DNA of 18,915 nucleotides, taken from positions 1-18,915 of the forward strand of contig VFLF01000594.1 of assembly GCA_009885185.1 (NCBI GenBank). Reading direction: 5' to 3'. The translations under genes were made by a program, and so were the position numbers. This DNA is from Nitrosomonadales bacterium (lineage in GTDB: Bacteria > Pseudomonadota > Gammaproteobacteria > Burkholderiales > SG8-41). Of the stretch, positions 1-7,212 are shown in pieces (within the stretch, counting starts at the first letter, position 1; each line of letters begins with the position of its first letter). The notes beneath the pieces are model-generated. The model made no database searches and was not told the DNA's origin. It was given only the letters and a program-made list of their open reading frames with translations.

Positions 1-701
1 AGGCCAAGCGTATCGAAGCGGGCAAGGAAAACACCACCATCATCGACGGCGCCGGCGCGGCCAAGGACATCGAAGAGCGCGTCAAGAGCCTGCGCCGCCA
101 GCTTGAAGACACCACCAGCGATTACGACAAGGAAAAGCTCCAGGAGCGCGTGGCGAAACTCGCCGGCGGCGTGGCGCTGATCAAAGTGGGCGCGGCGACC
201 GAAGTCGAAATGAAAGAGAAAAAAGCGCGCGTGGAAGATGCGCTTCATTCAACGCGTGCGGCCGTGGAAGAAGGCATCGTCGCTGGCGGCGGCGTGGCCT
301 TGCTGCGTGCCCGCGCCGGACTCGCCAAACTCAAAGGCATCAACCACGATCAGGATTCAGGCATCCAGATCGTGCTGCGCGCGATTGAAGAGCCGCTGCG
401 CTGCATCGTCTCCAATGCCGGTGACGAACCGTCGGTGGTGTTGAACCAGGTGGTCGAAGGCAAAGGCAACTACGGTTACAACGCGCAGACCGGCAAGTAT
501 GGCGATATGCTCGAAATGGGCGTTGTCGATCCGACCAAAGTCACCCGCGCGGCGTTGCAGAACGCGGCATCGGTGGCCGGCCTGATACTCACCACGGCAG
601 CGATGGTGGCTGAATCCGCCAGCGAAGAATCCGCCGGCGGTGGTGGTATGGGTGGCGGTGGCATGGGCGGGATGGGTGGTATGGGCGGCATGGGCATGTA
701 G
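1..701 (+). CDS. groEL: Chaperonin GroEL (60 kDa), C-terminal part, 5' end outside the window
   Basis: ATP-driven folding chaperonin of the cytosol that works with GroES. The visible 232 residues (reading frame begins at base 3) cover roughly the last 40 percent of the protein: the end of the apical domain (TTIIDGAG), the second intermediate region and the second equatorial region. Seen directly are [19 protein letters not shown], the VEDALH stretch whose Asp corresponds to the ATP-hydrolysis Asp398 of E. coli, AGGGVALL, the EPSVV and NYGYNA blocks, and [18 protein letters not shown]. The protein ends in a flexible (GGM)n-type tail, typical of GroEL, with TAG at 699-701. A strong terminator follows 29 bases later, so groEL closes its operon. 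Identity is certain. The N-terminal half and groES cannot be seen. Confidence 0.98.
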   Translation, partial: AKRIEAGKENTTIIDGAGAAKDIEERVKSLRRQLEDTTSDYDKEKLQERVAKLAGGVALIKVGAATEVEMKEKKARVEDALHSTRAAVEEGIVAGGGVALLRARAGLAKLKGINHDQDSGIQIVLRAIEEPLRCIVSNAGDEPSVVLNQVVEGKGNYGYNAQTGKYGDMLEMGVVDPTKVTRAALQNAASVAGLILTTAAMVAESASEESAGGGGMGGGGMGGMGGMGGMGM

Positions 702-730
702 CTCTGGCTGACTGCTCTGCACGTGATAGG

Positions 731-758
731 AAAAGCCCCGCTTCGGCGGGGCTTTTTT
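731..758 (+). terminator. Intrinsic terminator of groEL
   Basis: GCCCCGC (735-741), a TTCG tetraloop and GCGGGGC (746-752) form a perfect 7-bp GC stem followed by six T. An A-run at 731-734 can extend the stem and makes the element partly bidirectional. It lies just after the groEL stop. Confidence 0.95.
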
Positions 759-825
759 ATTGTTTAAAAACAGATACTTAAATTCGATCCCCATTGCAAC
801 ATTACAGCGAAAAAGTATATCCACC

Positions 826-843
826 CGCGCTGTACATAGCGCG
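826..843. repeat. Perfect inverted repeat, CGCGCT / AGCGCG
   Basis: Two 6-base arms, CGCGCT at 826-831 and AGCGCG at 838-843, flank GTACAT in the 230-base non-coding stretch between the groEL terminator and the next gene. It could be an operator or a small hairpin. It has no T-tract, so it is not a terminator. Apart from this and the tandem repeat at 913-936, nothing recognisable was seen in 759-988. Confidence 0.5.
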
Positions 844-912
844 TAGACTGGCTCTGTACGGTGTGCGCGTGACGTGCGCTTAAGCGTGGTATTGCACAGC
901 ACCCGAAGTGAA

Positions 913-936
913 GTGGCCCGGTGGCCCGGTGGCCCA
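913..936. repeat. Three tandem copies of an 8-base unit GTGGCCC(G/A)
   Basis: GTGGCCCG occurs at 913-920 and 921-928, and GTGGCCCA at 929-936, head to tail, about 50 bases upstream of the small membrane-protein gene. It lies in the reading frame that extends this gene upstream. A low-complexity slippage tract there argues that the extension is not coding. Confidence 0.6.
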
Positions 937-988
937 TCACCATTTCCCGATTCATCGCGGCCATCGTGGTTTTACCAAGCGAGTCAAA

Positions 989-1258
989 ATGAATTTCATG
1001 TTGTGGTTGGCGGCCGGCGGCTTTGCGGGCTGGGTCGGCTTTCGCTTTATCGGCGCGAATGCCGATCGCGGTTTGTTAACCTCCATGGTGATCGGCATTG
1101 GCGGCGCCCTTTTGGGCGGCAGCGTGCTGGCGCCGATGCTCGGCGACACCGAACTCTTACCCGATGCATTCAGCCCAGTCGCGCTGATCATGGCCCTCGC
1201 GTGCCCTGCCGTGTGTCTGACGATCGGCGACATGATTTTCCGGCGGTTCGTTGTCTGA
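989..1258 (+). CDS. GlsB/YeaQ/YmgE-family small membrane protein
   Basis: An 89-residue, very hydrophobic protein. Its Gly-rich segments (about residues 4-21, 30-51 and 65-84) can form three membrane helices, with FIGANADRGLL between the first two and IGIGGALLGG in the second. This pattern matches the transglycosylase-associated (GlsB/YeaQ/YmgE) family of inner-membrane stress proteins, which have no proven enzymatic activity. The ATG at 989 begins MNFMLWLAAGG, as family members do. The frame stays open to 908, but those 27 residues are His/Gly/Pro-rich, partly made of an 8-base tandem repeat, and are not part of the family. The next gene overlaps this stop by 8 bases. The family call is by general resemblance, and the exact role is unknown. 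Confidence 0.78.
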   Translation: MNFMLWLAAGGFAGWVGFRFIGANADRGLLTSMVIGIGGALLGGSVLAPMLGDTELLPDAFSPVALIMALACPAVCLTIGDMIFRRFVV

Positions 1259-1619
1259 CCAACCGACCGTGCGGGCCGCGGCGGCCACGGACACGTTGTC
1301 CGTGACGCGCTTTCAGGAGGAACTGCGTCGCGGCGTACAGGCGTTGGCGCCGGCGGCGTTTCCGAATCCGCTGAACGACGTGGTGCAAAGCATCGAACGC
1401 AATCCGGCGTTTCCGCAATCGCGCCTGCTCACACGCCTCTTGTCGGCGCTGATGTCGCAGGCCGGCGAATTTCGCAGCGCCGAAGTATTCTCCTTTGATA
1501 CCAAAACACGCGCCATGGTGGTCGCGCTGCTTGATGCTTTCGCGTCCGGCATTCCGGGACGCGATGAATGGCAACGCGCCATCGATAGCGCCCTCGCCGC
1601 GCAACGCGCTTACGGGTAA
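1251..1619 (+). CDS. Hypothetical protein, 122 residues, overlaps the upstream gene
   Basis: I do not recognise a family. From the TTG at 1251 the frame gives a soluble protein with no signal peptide or membrane helix: a short Ala-rich start, then amphipathic segments (RFQEELRRGVQAL, SRLLTRLLSALMSQAG, TRAMVVALLDAFASG), so probably mostly helical. The TTG lies inside the last codons of the GlsB-like gene, an 8-base overlap that suggests translational coupling. No good ribosome site is visible. A GTG at 1269 or a start near 1290 is possible. The amino-acid pattern is protein-like, whereas frames on the opposite strand here are Arg-rich shadows. The gene is convergent with pap, with 29 bases between them and no clear terminator. 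Confidence 0.6.
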   Translation: MSDQPTVRAAAATDTLSVTRFQEELRRGVQALAPAAFPNPLNDVVQSIERNPAFPQSRLLTRLLSALMSQAGEFRSAEVFSFDTKTRAMVVALLDAFASGIPGRDEWQRAIDSALAAQRAYG

Positions 1620-1648
1620 CGCGTTTGCGGTGAACGACGCTGCGTTGT

Positions 1649-3145
1649 TTATGCCTTGCCGCCCACCCGCTGTAACCCACTCTCGATCGCCGCCACCATC
1701 GTCTTCAGCACCTTGATCCGCGCATGGTATTTGTTGTTGGCCTCGACCAGTGTCCATGGCGCGGTGACGGTGGAGGTGCGATCCACCATGTCGGATACCG
1801 CGGTTTCGTAGGCGTCCCACTTCTTGCGGTTGCGCCAGTCTTCTTCGGTGATTTTGAAGCGCTTGAAGCTCACTTCTTCGCGTGCCTTGAAGCGTTTGTA
1901 TTGCTCCTCTTTGCTGATGGCGAGCCAGAATTTCACCAGCACGACGTTGTGGTCATTCAGTTGCTGTTCGAAATCGTTGATTTCGGTGTAAGCGCGCATC
2001 CAGTCGGCGTCGGTGCAAAATTTTTCGACCCGCTCCACCAGCACGCGGCCGTACCAGGTGCGGTCAAAAATGGTGATGCGCCCGTGCCTCGGCACGTGCC
2101 GCCAGAAGCGCCACAGGTAGGGTTGCGCGCGTTCCTCCTGCGTGGGCGCGGCCACCGAGACGTTTTGATAAGACCTCGCGTCCAGCGCGCCCGTCACCCG
2201 GCGGATCGCGCCACCCTTGCCGGCGGCGTCATTGCCCTCGAACGCGGAGATCACGGATAGTTTTTTATAGCGCTTGTCGCGCGTCAATAGATTCAGCCGG
2301 CCCTGCCATTTGTCGAGTTCGCGCTCGTATTGCTTGCGCGTCATCGCTTGATCCAGCTTGAGCGCGCGCAGCACGTTCAGTTTGTCTGCCGGCGGCAACG
2401 CCAGCGGCTGCGCGCGGACGCCGGGCTTTACCTTGACATCAAGGCGCGCGCGCATAGCGGCAAGCAAATGCCGCCCCACGGTGAGCGAGCGGTAGCGCGC
2501 GTCCATGCCGGGCACCACGATCCACGGCGCTTCGCCGGTGGAAGTCTCGCGCAGAAACGGCTCGCAGACCTTGACGAACTTGTCGTAAAGCTTGAAATAC
2601 TTCCATTCGATATCGGTCACGCGCCAGGCGGTCTTGGGGTCTTTTTCCAGCGCCTTCAGGCGTTTTTTCTGCTGGTCTTTTGACAGGTGAAACCAGAATT
2701 TCACCAGCAGCACACCTTCGTCGGAGAGCATTTTTTCCAGCCGCCGTATCTCGCTGGTGTATTGTCCGAGTTCTTTCCCTGAAAGCGCGCCCTGCACCCG
2801 CAGCACAATGGGCAGGGTGTGCCACGCGCCGAAAAAAATGCCGAGGGTTCCCTTCGGCGGCAAGGCGCGCCAATAGCGCCACATCAGCGGGCGCTCGCGC
2901 TCCTCGTCGGACATCTCGCCAAACGCATGGGTTTGAATGTGGCGCGGATCCATCCATTCGTTGAGCAGGTTGACGGTTTCGCCCTTGCCCGCGCCTTCGA
3001 CCCCCGCGATGAGTATCACTACCGGAAACCTGCCGTTTTCCTTGACGTCGTACTGGGCATTGAGCAGCGCCTCGCGCAGTTTGTCGGCCTCGCGCTTGAA
3101 TGCTTCCTTGCTGACCGTATGATCGAGATTGGCGGAATCAAACAT
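1649..3145 (-). CDS. pap: Polyphosphate:AMP phosphotransferase (two-domain PPK2, class II)
   Basis: Transfers phosphate from polyphosphate to AMP to give ADP, in the cytosol. The protein has 498 residues, the size usual for fused two-domain PPK2 enzymes. The N-terminal PPK2 domain (about 35-230) keeps a Walker A loop (GVEGAGKGE, 48-56), but where the second motif should be it has FFGAWHTLPI (104-113). The C-terminal domain (about 255-485) has both motifs: EGNDAAGKGG (303-312) and FDRTWYGRVLVERVE (360-374). In studied members the C-terminal domain is the catalytic one, and the intact and degenerate motifs here fit that. The ATG at 3145 is preceded by GGGGGAG with an 8-base gap, a strong ribosome site. 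It is the last gene of the minus-strand polyphosphate cluster, 21 bases after sixA. Confidence 0.95.
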   Translation of the reverse strand: MFDSANLDHTVSKEAFKREADKLREALLNAQYDVKENGRFPVVILIAGVEGAGKGETVNLLNEWMDPRHIQTHAFGEMSDEERERPLMWRYWRALPPKGTLGIFFGAWHTLPIVLRVQGALSGKELGQYTSEIRRLEKMLSDEGVLLVKFWFHLSKDQQKKRLKALEKDPKTAWRVTDIEWKYFKLYDKFVKVCEPFLRETSTGEAPWIVVPGMDARYRSLTVGRHLLAAMRARLDVKVKPGVRAQPLALPPADKLNVLRALKLDQAMTRKQYERELDKWQGRLNLLTRDKRYKKLSVISAFEGNDAAGKGGAIRRVTGALDARSYQNVSVAAPTQEERAQPYLWRFWRHVPRHGRITIFDRTWYGRVLVERVEKFCTDADWMRAYTEINDFEQQLNDHNVVLVKFWLAISKEEQYKRFKAREEVSFKRFKITEEDWRNRKKWDAYETAVSDMVDRTSTVTAPWTLVEANNKYHARIKVLKTMVAAIESGLQRVGGKA

Positions 3146-3166
3146 GGTGGTTTCTCCCCCTTGAAC

Positions 3167-3628
3167 TCAAAGCATGTCGGGCGCCATCATCGCGCGCAGC
3201 ACCGGCTGCACCCGCCCGCCGCGCTGGCGGCCCGTAATCCAATAGACCGCGCCCTTTTTGACGCTCAGGTCATCCTCGGCCCCGGTCAGCAGCAGCGACA
3301 CTACACACCCCAGCGTGGGTTGATGGCCGACTATCAGTGTGGTGTGCGCAGCGCGTGGCCAATGCGCGGCCTTGAGCAAGTCCGCCGGCGCTGCACCGAC
3401 ACCGATGGCGGCAACGGTGGTGAACTTGCGCTGCAAGGCGCCGGCGGTCTGCTGCGTACGCAGCGCGGGGCTGACGAGGATGGCCGCATCGTCAGGCAAC
3501 CTTTCATTCAGCCATTTCGCCATGCGCTTGGCGTCGCGCTCGCCTTTTGCGTTCAGCGCGCGCTCATGGTCGGGCATGCGAAGGGTTGCGTCTACCGCCT
3601 CGGCGTGGCGCCAGAGTATGAGATCCAT
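3167..3628 (-). CDS. sixA: SixA-type phosphohistidine phosphatase
   Basis: A 153-residue histidine-phosphatase-superfamily protein, full length for SixA. The phosphate-accepting motif is WRHAEA (Arg7-His8). Arg57 lies in SPALRTQQTA, and the second catalytic His is His102 in VGHQPTL. E. coli SixA removes phosphate from phosphohistidine on signalling or phosphotransferase-system proteins; the substrate here is not known. The ATG at 3628 is 14 bases after the CHAD stop, and pap follows 21 bases after this stop, so the three are probably co-transcribed. Its position between a CHAD protein and PAP, downstream of PPK1, suggests a link with polyphosphate metabolism (inference). Confidence 0.92.
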   Translation of the reverse strand: MDLILWRHAEAVDATLRMPDHERALNAKGERDAKRMAKWLNERLPDDAAILVSPALRTQQTAGALQRKFTTVAAIGVGAAPADLLKAAHWPRAAHTTLIVGHQPTLGCVVSLLLTGAEDDLSVKKGAVYWITGRQRGGRVQPVLRAMMAPDML

Positions 3629-3642
3629 GGTTTATCGCAAGT

Positions 3643-4623
3643 TCACCAAAATGTTTCGGCGCGCCGGTACGCACGCCACGTCTGTTGAAGTCTGCGCTTC
3701 AGCCCTTTGCGGCGCAAGGCTCGCCACCGCGCAAACCGCTCACGCAATTGATTTACATCAACAGCATCATCTGCTGCAAGCGCCGCGCCGAGCTTCTGCT
3801 TCACCACTTCGATATCGTTGAGGTCGCCCAGTATGTCCTGCAAGCGCGACAGCGTTTCCAGCGTTTTTTTCACGCGCGCGTGGTTGAACAACGGACTCAG
3901 GGTCTCCATCATGTAGCGCAGTTTCTTGATATCAATGCGCAACCGGTGCAACGCCTCGGCATCCAGTTTGTCCAGTGCGCCACCCGATTTGCGCACGCGA
4001 TTCGTGCGCCGCTCCAGTTCGATGTGCCCGAAGCCACGTGCCGGTCGATCCCGGCTCGCGCGCCGCCGACCACCTGTGTCACCACGCCAGGCGGGTTGCG
4101 CAATCCATCGTTCGAGTTGCCGCAGCAAGCGCCGATAACGGTGCGACGCCAGTGCGCGATGTGCCGCCGCAGCGGCGCGACGTTGCAGCCGGCGCCACGT
4201 CTTATCCAGCGCCTCTGTGCGCGGGCCGTCACCCAGCGCCTCGCGCAAGGGCGGCCAGATGTCCGCGACAAACACATCGGCGTCGCGCGCCGGACCCAGG
4301 GCGCGTGCCAGCCACCGCAGTTCGCGCGCCACGGCCTTGCGTTGGCGCTTTTGCAGCAACCCGGAGTAAAGAGACAGGATCGCGCGCAGCCGGCGCACCG
4401 TCACGCGCAATTGATGAAGGTATTCGGGATCCGCTCCGGCCAGCACGCCCGGCTGATTGGCACGCACCTGCTCCAGCAACGCGGACATATTCGCGGCGAA
4501 CACGTCGCCCGCGCACGTGTGCGTTGCCGACGTGACGGGACGCCACTTCACCGGCGCCGGCGCCACGCCATCGGCACGCGCGGGTTCGCTGGAGTGCGTC
4601 GCCGCACGTGTGATCGGTGGCAT
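3643..4623 (-). CDS. CHAD-domain protein, probable polyphosphate binder
   Basis: CHAD domains are all-helical and carry conserved His, Arg and Lys on their surface; several have been shown to bind polyphosphate. This 326-residue protein has the two halves expected: HQLRVTVRRLRA at 70-81 and its repeat HRLRIDIKKLRYMME at 226-240, followed by RLQDILGDLND. The central stretch at 163-212 is extremely Arg-rich. The first 40 residues are Ala/Pro/Thr-rich and probably disordered. No CYTH (triphosphatase) domain is present, so it is a stand-alone CHAD. I chose the ATG at 4623 because GGGGG lies 5 bases upstream; the TTG at 4635 overlaps that site and is less likely. It lies 14 bases upstream of sixA and 111 bases downstream of ppk1. 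Confidence 0.92.
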   Translation of the reverse strand: MPPITRAATHSSEPARADGVAPAPVKWRPVTSATHTCAGDVFAANMSALLEQVRANQPGVLAGADPEYLHQLRVTVRRLRAILSLYSGLLQKRQRKAVARELRWLARALGPARDADVFVADIWPPLREALGDGPRTEALDKTWRRLQRRAAAAAHRALASHRYRRLLRQLERWIAQPAWRGDTGGRRRASRDRPARGFGHIELERRTNRVRKSGGALDKLDAEALHRLRIDIKKLRYMMETLSPLFNHARVKKTLETLSRLQDILGDLNDIEVVKQKLGAALAADDAVDVNQLRERFARWRALRRKGLKRRLQQTWRAYRRAETFW

Positions 4624-4628
4624 GGATA

Positions 4629-4633
4629 CCCCC
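4629..4633 (-). promoter_or_regulatory. Ribosome-binding site deciding the CHAD start
   Basis: On the minus strand GGGGG precedes the ATG at 4623 by 5 bases. It overlaps the in-frame TTG at 4635-4633, which therefore cannot use it. Confidence 0.55.
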
Positions 4634-4651
4634 AAGTAATGCCGTGTCAGG

Positions 4652-4672
4652 GATTACAGATTATGGATTACG
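4652..4672. repeat. Three tandem heptamers GATTAYR between ppk1 and the CHAD gene
   Basis: GATTACA (4652-4658), GATTATG (4659-4665) and GATTACG (4666-4672) stand head to tail, followed by the weaker GGATAGT. This is an AT-rich block in a GC-rich 111-base gap. It could be a degenerate microsatellite or a set of binding sites. On the minus strand it reads CGTAATCCATAATCTGTAAT, which includes CATAAT, a possible weak -10 box for the CHAD-sixA-pap part of the cluster. Confidence 0.55.
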
Positions 4673-4734
4673 GGATAGTACTAACGGAGACGGGGACGCG
4701 CACGCCAAACCAGCGGCGTCCGCGCTCCATGAGA

Positions 4735-6822
4735 TCACGCCGCGCCGGATCGGGCAAGCAGGGCCAGCAGTGTTTGCTGCGCCCCGGCATGCTTGCCGCC
4801 GCCGGCGGCTGTATGATATTCGCCCTTCTGATCCATGATCCAAGCCTGCGCTTCGGTCTCCAAATAGGGTGTCAGCCCTTCGTCGATCACCCGCTGCTTC
4901 AGCTTGGGATCCAGCACCGGGAAACAGATTTCCACGCGACCGAAGAAATTGCGGCCCATCCAGTCGGCGCTCGACAGGTAGACATTCTCCTCGCCGGCGT
5001 TTTTAAAATAGAACACGCGCGTGTGTTCGAGAAAACGTCCGACGATGGAGCGCACGCGAATATTCTCCGAGACGCCCGCCATGCCGGGCCGCAGCGCGCA
5101 TACGCCGCGCACGATGAGGTCGATCTGCACGCCGGCTTTTGACGCGGCATACAGCGCCGCGATCACCTCCGGCTCCACCAGCGCATTCATCTTGGCGATA
5201 AGGCGCCCGCCGCGGCCGGCTTCGGCATGCGCGGCTTCATTCTGGATCGCGCGCAGAATCTGCTTGTGCAGCGTAAACGGCGCCTGCCACAGGTGCTTCA
5301 ATTTGCTGGCGCGTCCAAGCCCGGTCAACTGCATGAAGACGTCGTTCACATCGGCGCTGATCTCGTCGTTGCAGGTAAACATACCCATGTCGGTGTAGAG
5401 CTTGGCGGTGCGCGGATGATAGTTGCCGGTGGACAAATGCACATAACGCCGCAAATTACCGCCGGTCGCGCCGTCCTCGCGCCGCACTGCCATCAGCATC
5501 TTGGCGTGCGTTTTGTGCCCGACCACGCCGTACACCACATGCGCGCCGGCGTCTTCAAGGCGTTGCGCCCAGTTGATATTGGCTTCTTCGTCAAAGCGCG
5601 CCATCAGTTCGAGGATCACCGTGACTTCCTTGCCACTCTTCGCCGCGGCAATCAGGATTTCCATCAGTTCGGACTCCGCGCCGGTGCGATACACCGTTTG
5701 CTTGATGGCAACCACCCGCGGGTCGCGCGCGGCTTCCTGCAAAAACGTCATCACCGGCTGGAACGACTGGAACGGGTGATACAACAGGATGTCGCCCTCG
5801 CGGATCGCGTCGAACATGTTGGCCGCGTGCTCAACGCGTGCCGGCACGCCCGCCTTGAACAGCGGGAACTTGAGATCAGGCCGGTCCACGCCATCGGGCA
5901 CGCTCATCAGGCGCACCAGGTTGACCGGGCCGTCCACGCGATACACGTCTTCCACGTCCAGTTTGAACTGCGCCCGCAGATAGTCGCTGATCTGCGGCGA
6001 GCAGTTGGCGGTAATTTCCAGCCGCACTTCGTCGCCGAACTGGCGCTGCGGCAATTCGCCGCGCAGCGCGTCGCGCAAATCCTTGACCTCTTCTTCGTCC
6101 ACGAACAGATCGCTGTTGCGCGTCAGCCGGAACTGGTAGCTGTCGATGACTTTCATACCCGTGAACAAGTCGGACACGTGCGCGTGCATGACGGAAGACA
6201 AAAACACGAAATCGTATTCGGCGCCCGCCACGTCCTTCGGCAGACGGATTACCCGCGGCAACACGCGCGGCGCCTGCACGATGGCGATGCCAGAACTGCG
6301 CCCGAACGCATCTTTGCCTTCGAGTTCAATGGCGAAATTCAGGCTCTTGTTGAGCACGCGCGGAAACGGATGCGACGGATCAAGGCCGATGGGCGTCAAC
6401 ACCGGCATCACTTCACGCAGGAAATAGTCCTTGATCCACGCCGACTGCGCGGCGGTGAAATCGGCACGTTGCAGAAAACGCACGCCCTCCTTGGCGAGCG
6501 CGGGCGTGATGTCATCGTTGAACAAGCGGTATTGCGCCGCCACCAGCTCGTGCGCCTCGTGCGCCACGCGCTCGTACACCTGCCGGATGGGCATGCCGTC
6601 GGGGCCGTCGACGGAGATGCCCGCCTCGATTTCCGCGTGCAGACCGGCCACGCGGATTTCAAAAAATTCATCGAGATTGCTGCTGACGATGCAGAGGAAT
6701 CGCAGCCGCTCCAGCAGCGGGGTGGCGGCATTCTGCGCCTGCGCCAGCACGCGTCGATTGAACGCGAGTTGACCGAGCTCGCGATTGAGGAAAAATTCGG
6801 GAACCAGCCGCGCCTTGCTCAT
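4735..6822 (-). CDS. ppk1: Polyphosphate kinase 1
   Basis: Makes inorganic polyphosphate from the gamma-phosphate of ATP, reversibly, through histidine phosphorylation. The 695-residue length is standard. The N-terminal domain starts with FFLNRELGQLAFNRRVL and CIVSSNLDEFFEIRVAG; the head domain follows, then two phospholipase-D-like catalytic domains. His439 in HKTHAKM corresponds to the phosphorylated His435 of E. coli, and His600 in RFLEHTRVF to His592. YHPFQSF (348-354), IKQTVYRTG, STGNYHPRTAKLYTDMG and VYLSSADWMGRN are typical family blocks. The last 30 residues are family-variable. The ATG at 6822 has AAGG only 2 bases upstream, so initiation may depend on yggX, which ends 36 bases upstream. 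It is the second gene of the minus-strand polyphosphate cluster. Confidence 0.97.
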   Translation of the reverse strand: MSKARLVPEFFLNRELGQLAFNRRVLAQAQNAATPLLERLRFLCIVSSNLDEFFEIRVAGLHAEIEAGISVDGPDGMPIRQVYERVAHEAHELVAAQYRLFNDDITPALAKEGVRFLQRADFTAAQSAWIKDYFLREVMPVLTPIGLDPSHPFPRVLNKSLNFAIELEGKDAFGRSSGIAIVQAPRVLPRVIRLPKDVAGAEYDFVFLSSVMHAHVSDLFTGMKVIDSYQFRLTRNSDLFVDEEEVKDLRDALRGELPQRQFGDEVRLEITANCSPQISDYLRAQFKLDVEDVYRVDGPVNLVRLMSVPDGVDRPDLKFPLFKAGVPARVEHAANMFDAIREGDILLYHPFQSFQPVMTFLQEAARDPRVVAIKQTVYRTGAESELMEILIAAAKSGKEVTVILELMARFDEEANINWAQRLEDAGAHVVYGVVGHKTHAKMLMAVRREDGATGGNLRRYVHLSTGNYHPRTAKLYTDMGMFTCNDEISADVNDVFMQLTGLGRASKLKHLWQAPFTLHKQILRAIQNEAAHAEAGRGGRLIAKMNALVEPEVIAALYAASKAGVQIDLIVRGVCALRPGMAGVSENIRVRSIVGRFLEHTRVFYFKNAGEENVYLSSADWMGRNFFGRVEICFPVLDPKLKQRVIDEGLTPYLETEAQAWIMDQKGEYHTAAGGGKHAGAQQTLLALLARSGAA

Positions 6823-6858
6823 GGCCTTACTGCCATTCGGATAGCAGCCCCCTTGCTG

Positions 6859-7134
6859 TCATTTTTTCTCCGGCGGCACGTAGCCCGCGGCGGCATCCGC
6901 TCCGCCGCCGAAAAAGTGCTTGTCCATTTGCTGTGCAAGATAATCACGCGACTTCTTGTCCGCGAGACTCAACCGGTTTTCGTTGACCAGCATTTTTTGT
7001 TGTTCCAGCCATTGCTTCCAAGCCTCCTTGGACACGTTGTCGAATATCCGCTTGCCCAGCTCGCCCGGATACGGCGCAAAGTCGAGTCCCTCCGCTTCGC
7101 GCCCCAGCTTGATGCACGTCACCATTCTTGGCAT
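6859..7134 (-). CDS. yggX: Fe(II)-trafficking / oxidative-damage-protection protein YggX
   Basis: A small cytosolic protein (91 residues) linked in enteric bacteria to protection of Fe-S clusters from oxidation and possibly to iron transfer. Family signature blocks are all present: [21 protein letters not shown] with the conserved Cys7, [24 protein letters not shown] and YLAQQM. Full length. The start is the ATG at 7134 (MPRMVTC), with AAAGGG 7 bases upstream; the longer frame to 7185 adds 17 residues absent from the family. It is the first gene before ppk1, with a 36-base gap, and probably shares a transcript with it. An AT-rich promoter candidate lies just upstream. Confidence 0.95.
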   Translation of the reverse strand: MPRMVTCIKLGREAEGLDFAPYPGELGKRIFDNVSKEAWKQWLEQQKMLVNENRLSLADKKSRDYLAQQMDKHFFGGGADAAAGYVPPEKK

Positions 7135-7170
7135 AACCAACCCTTTATCATAAGTACTTGTTTTTACAGT

Positions 7171-7198
7171 ATTATTACAGTGCAACCCATTGAATCAA
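7171..7198 (-). promoter_or_regulatory. Candidate promoter for yggX and the polyphosphate cluster
   Basis: On the minus strand TTGATT (7198-7193) is followed after 16 bases by AATAAT (7176-7171), preceded by TG one base away as in extended -10 boxes. The block is a marked AT-rich island 37 bases before the yggX start codon. Box assignment is by eye; a shift of one base either way fits nearly as well. Confidence 0.4.
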
Positions 7199-7212
7199 CA
7201 GGCTTTTCCGCC

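Noticed and set aside
640..700. Gly-Met repeat at the groEL end as a mobile or microsatellite element
   Set aside because: It encodes the normal (GGM)n tail of GroEL.
908..988. Upstream extension of the GlsB-like gene to an ATG at 908
   Set aside because: The 27 extra residues come partly from an 8-base tandem repeat and are not part of the family N-terminus.
1188..1820. Arg/Gly-rich minus-strand frame crossing the unknown gene and the pap end
   Set aside because: Its translation is low-complexity and runs into pap in a different frame. The plus-strand frame has better protein character.
3685..5142. Open frame of 485 codons on the plus strand across the CHAD gene and the ppk1 end
   Set aside because: It spans two real genes and the gap between them and shows no family signature.
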